The notes below the pieces were generated by a model. It had not been told where the DNA came from, did not search any database, and saw only the letters and a list, made by a program, of their open reading frames with translations. A DNA stretch of 7,717 nt from Ferrithrix thermotolerans DSM 19514 (lineage in GTDB: Bacteria > Actinomycetota > Acidimicrobiia > Acidimicrobiales > Ilumatobacteraceae): the NCBI GenBank assembly GCA_945860575.1, contig CAMAQQ010000055.1:1-7717 (forward strand). Direction: 5' to 3'. Each line of letters opens with the position of its first letter. Within the stretch, counting starts at the first letter, position 1. The position numbers and the translations under genes were made by a program. Below are positions 5,131 to 7,717 of this stretch, in pieces.

Positions 5131-7016
5131 CTCAAAAACTCTTGTGCGCGTGCGTTGCTCTTGGTGAATTCCATCGGCGGCAACATTGCAATAATAGTTT
5201 TTCCGTAACCCTTTGTCACCAGCCGTGGGTCTAGTACGGCTACAACACCGATATCTGTCTGAGTTCGAATCAGTCGCCCAGAGGCCTGCGCAAGTTTCGT
5301 GGCAACGATCGGTATGTCAATAGCGGTGAATGCGGATTTGCCATGAACCTCGCGGCGCGCACTCATTAGTGGATCAGTCGGCACCGGAAACGGTAGACGG
5401 TCAATAATCACAAGACTTAAGGTCGAACCAGGTACATCAACGCCCTGAAAAAAACTTTGTGTTGCAAACAAGCAGGTCGCTTCACTTTCAGCGAACTTTC
5501 GTAAAAGTTCCATTTTCGGAAGATCGTCCTGTTTGAGAATTTCGAAATCAAGTCGGTCAATCAGATCGCTGTACGCAGCGTTTAAACGGGCATAACTTGT
5601 GAACAATGCCAGCGTTCGACCACCTGCTGCGATTATTAACTGTTCGATTTCGCCATGCACCGCCTTGTCTCGGTTTCCGAGAGCCGGGTCGGGAAGATGT
5701 GCCGCGCAGTAAAGAAGTGCATTTCGTTCGTAGTCAAACGGGCTAGCCACATTGTGAACTTCGAATTTTTCAGTTGGTAGACCTATTCTTGCTGGCAAGT
5801 TCGTAGGGATTGTCGCACTTGTCAAAATCGCCGTTCGCTGAGACCAAACCGATTCGTAGAGTGCCGGACCGACGTCAAGCGGCCGCATTTCAAGTGAACA
5901 TCTTTCGGGAGTTCCAGAAACATACGCAACATATCCGGCGCGGTCTTGAAGTGCAAGATCTAAATCACCGATCAAGCGGGTGCAAAGAGACTGTGCACGA
6001 AGTTTGCGTTGTTTTGCAGAGTCGTCGCTGGTAGCGATTGTGCGCAACGACTCAAGGGCTTCGTTGACGCGGCCCCGTAACTCGTTGAGTACTTCTCTCA
6101 ACTCGCCGGCAAGAGGCAGTGCTACTCGTTGATTAATTAATGGTGCGAGTTGGTCACGCAATCGACTGGCACTTTTGGCAAAATTGCCAGAGATTGCGTC
6201 TTCTCGAATGATTGCGCGTACCGATGAAGCGACTCCAGTGATTCGACTCGGGCTGATTGCTAACCCAGACGACTCGCTCACAACGTCTTCAAGTTCGTGG
6301 GCTTCGTCAAAGATCACAACATCATGTTCGCCAATAATCGTTCCTTCAGCGTTGATGTCAAGCGCGTAAAGCCATCCATTAACAACGACAATGTCGGAAG
6401 TCTGTGCTTGTGCGCGGGCACGCTCAGCAAAGCACGATTCACCTTGGGGGCAACGTGATGCACCCGGACATTCTTCACTTGTAACACTGACCATCGACCA
6501 TGCTTGTCTTTGGGGTTGCCAGTCAAGTTCGCCCTCGTCTCCAGTTTCGGTATTCTGAGACCATTCAACAAGTTTTTTTATATCTGCCTTCGTTTTGGGC
6601 GAGACTTCACCGAGTTCTAGCCGAGATTGTGCACGATCGGCCAACTCGACAATTCTTTGTTTGCACAAGTAGTTGCTTCTTCCCTTTAGAACTGTCCAGG
6701 TAAGGGGATGATCAAGAGTGTCGTTGAGAGCACTAGCAAGTAGTGGTAAATCATTTTGAGAAAGTTGATCCTGCAATGCTTTAGTAACAGTAGAGACGAC
6801 CACTCGGCGACCTGACTTGACTGCTGGCACTAAATAGCCAAGTGTTTTACCAGTTCCAGTACCTGCCTGGACGATTAGATGGCGGTTGTTTCGAAGTGCC
6901 CGACCAACAAGCACAGCCATCTCGTCTTGACCTTGTCGATCCTCTGAGTTTTTGATCGTGTGAGTAACTTGATGAAGAGCGTCAAGTACTTCTTGGTCAG
7001 CAAGATTGTTTGGCAT
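5109..7016 (-). CDS. dinG: DinG-type iron-sulfur ATP-dependent DNA helicase
   Basis: The 635 residues form an XPD/DinG-family superfamily 2 helicase. Walker A is AGTGTGKT (51-58), preceded by RQGQDEM (27-33), a Q-motif-like element. Walker B is DEAH (237-240), motif III SAT (400-402), motif V FFQGVDVPG (522-530) and motif VI QASGRLIR (577-584). Four cysteines placed to hold a 4Fe-4S cluster lie between Walker A and B: Cys118 (NYLC), Cys183, Cys189 and Cys195, the last three spaced C-x5-C-x5-C. DinG enzymes unwind DNA 5' to 3' and act on D-loops, R-loops and forked DNA during repair. The length is near that of actinobacterial DinG proteins and there is no N-terminal exonuclease domain of the kind found in Bacillus. 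The ATG at 7014-7016 lies 10 nt after the upstream synthase gene, so the two are probably cotranscribed. Its 3' end overlaps the response regulator by 22 nt, tail to tail. Confidence 0.95.
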   Translation of the reverse strand: MPNNLADQEVLDALHQVTHTIKNSEDRQGQDEMAVLVGRALRNNRHLIVQAGTGTGKTLGYLVPAVKSGRRVVVSTVTKALQDQLSQNDLPLLASALNDTLDHPLTWTVLKGRSNYLCKQRIVELADRAQSRLELGEVSPKTKADIKKLVEWSQNTETGDEGELDWQPQRQAWSMVSVTSEECPGASRCPQGESCFAERARAQAQTSDIVVVNGWLYALDINAEGTIIGEHDVVIFDEAHELEDVVSESSGLAISPSRITGVASSVRAIIREDAISGNFAKSASRLRDQLAPLINQRVALPLAGELREVLNELRGRVNEALESLRTIATSDDSAKQRKLRAQSLCTRLIGDLDLALQDRAGYVAYVSGTPERCSLEMRPLDVGPALYESVWSQRTAILTSATIPTNLPARIGLPTEKFEVHNVASPFDYERNALLYCAAHLPDPALGNRDKAVHGEIEQLIIAAGGRTLALFTSYARLNAAYSDLIDRLDFEILKQDDLPKMELLRKFAESEATCLFATQSFFQGVDVPGSTLSLVIIDRLPFPVPTDPLMSARREVHGKSAFTAIDIPIVATKLAQASGRLIRTQTDIGVVAVLDPRLVTKGYGKTIIAMLPPMEFTKSNARAQEFLSYAVSNL

Positions 7017-7026
7017 AGGTTGCGAA

Positions 7027-7698
7027 TCAGTGATTGATTAAAGCAAGCGCAGCGTCAAGCTCAACAGCATCAAAATCGGGCCATGGTCGATCGGTGAAAT
7101 ATATTTTTGCGGTTGAAATCTGCCACAAAAGAAAATTAGATATACGAGATTCTCCCGAAGTACGAACCAACACATCAACGGGCGGAAGTGATGAGTCATA
7201 AAGATATTTTGAAAGATTTTCAGTGCTCAGAGTTTCGCCACTCTTCACCAAGTTTTGTGCTGCCCGTGTTAACTCAGCCCTCGACCCGTAATCAAATGCC
7301 ACCGTCAAAACCATGCCTGTATTGCTCGCTGTGTCTTGAATAGCCTTTCGTATTGCACGCTGCACATAGACAGGAGTCTTAGACTCCGCCTCGTCAAAGG
7401 GTCGTCCAATCCAATTAACGCGAATGTTGTTTTCGTTGAGCTCGGTGATACGCCCGAAGAGTTTTTTGTGCAGACCAAGAATATGTTTCACTTCTGCCCG
7501 AGGACGGACCCAATTCTCTGTTGAGAAACCAAATACGGTCAGATAATCGATCTCTCGTTTAGAAGCGGCTCTTACGACATCGGATAAAGTCTCTTCGCCC
7601 GCGGTGTGGCCAGCAGTTCGAGGTAGACCTCGCTTGCGTGCCCAGCGACCGTTGCCGTCCATAATGCATGCAACATGAACCGGCTTTCGAGTCATCAT
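7027..7698 (-). CDS. uppS: Undecaprenyl-diphosphate synthase homologue (cis-prenyltransferase)
   Basis: cis-Prenyltransferases add isopentenyl diphosphate units to farnesyl or geranyl diphosphate, making the lipid carrier of cell-wall synthesis. The 223 residues carry IMDGNGRWA (12-20) with catalytic Asp14, GHTAG (30-34), GFSTENWVRP (57-66), DVLVRTSGESR (175-185), SNFLLWQ (187-193) and WPDFD (206-210). Two positions deviate. The family's AELYF motif reads AKIYF, giving Lys198 in place of the Glu known as Glu213 in the E. coli enzyme, and the NYGGR motif reads DYGSR. At 223 residues it is shorter than the usual 240-260, mostly at the C-terminus. The start is set at the first of two adjacent ATG codons (7696-7698). 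The frame stays open to the window edge with no better start visible, so a start farther upstream is possible. The helicase gene follows after 10 nt. The family is certain; the product chain length is not. Confidence 0.92.
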   Translation of the reverse strand: MMTRKPVHVACIMDGNGRWARKRGLPRTAGHTAGEETLSDVVRAASKREIDYLTVFGFSTENWVRPRAEVKHILGLHKKLFGRITELNENNIRVNWIGRPFDEAESKTPVYVQRAIRKAIQDTASNTGMVLTVAFDYGSRAELTRAAQNLVKSGETLSTENLSKYLYDSSLPPVDVLVRTSGESRISNFLLWQISTAKIYFTDRPWPDFDAVELDAALALINH

Positions 7699-7717
7699 TA
7701 GAACGCTACTAACTGCA

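Noticed and set aside
1..7717. CRISPR array, insertion sequence, integrase, toxin-antitoxin, phage or defence genes
   Set aside because: I saw no repeat-spacer structure, transposase motif or terminal inverted repeats, and every long ORF is explained by a core or common actinobacterial family.

Overview
The window looks like a piece of a chromosome from an actinobacterium of modest GC content (mid-40s percent by eye), perhaps a streamlined aquatic lineage related to Acidimicrobiia. This rests on four things: an F420-type luciferase-like oxidoreductase, a hydratase strongly resembling mycobacterial Rv0130, a histidine kinase coupled to a GerMN lipoprotein as in the actinobacterial MtrAB-LpqB system, and an almost complete lack of Shine-Dalgarno motifs. 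The class-level placement is an inference. I see no mobile element, tRNA, rRNA, CRISPR array or prophage gene.

Layout. Positions 1-207 hold the C-terminal end of a luciferase-like monooxygenase (+). It converges on a MaoC-type enoyl-CoA hydratase (232-690, -), which lies downstream of a small four-helix membrane protein of unknown function (775-1218, -). The GTPase gene era (1264-2103, +) diverges from that membrane protein across a 45-nt gap. era converges on a two-gene minus-strand unit, a sensor histidine kinase (2823-4274) followed with a 4-nt ATGA overlap by a GerMN-domain lipoprotein (2152-2826). An OmpR/MtrA-type response regulator (4441-5130, +) diverges from the kinase across 166 nt, the longest non-coding stretch here. 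It overlaps tail to tail, by 22 nt, with a DinG-type iron-sulfur helicase (5109-7016, -). The helicase lies 10 nt downstream of an undecaprenyl-diphosphate synthase homologue (7027-7698, -), whose 5' end is at the window edge.

How the genes fit together. The regulator, kinase and lipoprotein have the parts list of MtrA-MtrB-LpqB, which in mycobacteria couples envelope status to cell division and wall homeostasis. Here the regulator is split off and divergent, and the lipoprotein lacks the beta-propeller of LpqB. The shared 166-nt region carries a strong hairpin on the kinase side, a plausible kinase promoter, and inverted GTAAC-type and 11-bp-spaced direct repeats that could be operators. The UppS homologue supplies the wall lipid carrier, Era acts in 30S ribosome assembly, and DinG in helicase-based DNA repair.

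Most of the content is ordinary core genome, and I do not see a previously undescribed defence or mobile system. The points most worth checking are a Glu-to-Lys change at a normally conserved metal-site position in the UppS homologue, the structured leader between regulator and kinase, a degenerate 13-bp repeat bridging the 3' ends of era and the lipoprotein gene, and the divergent MtrAB-LpqB-like arrangement.
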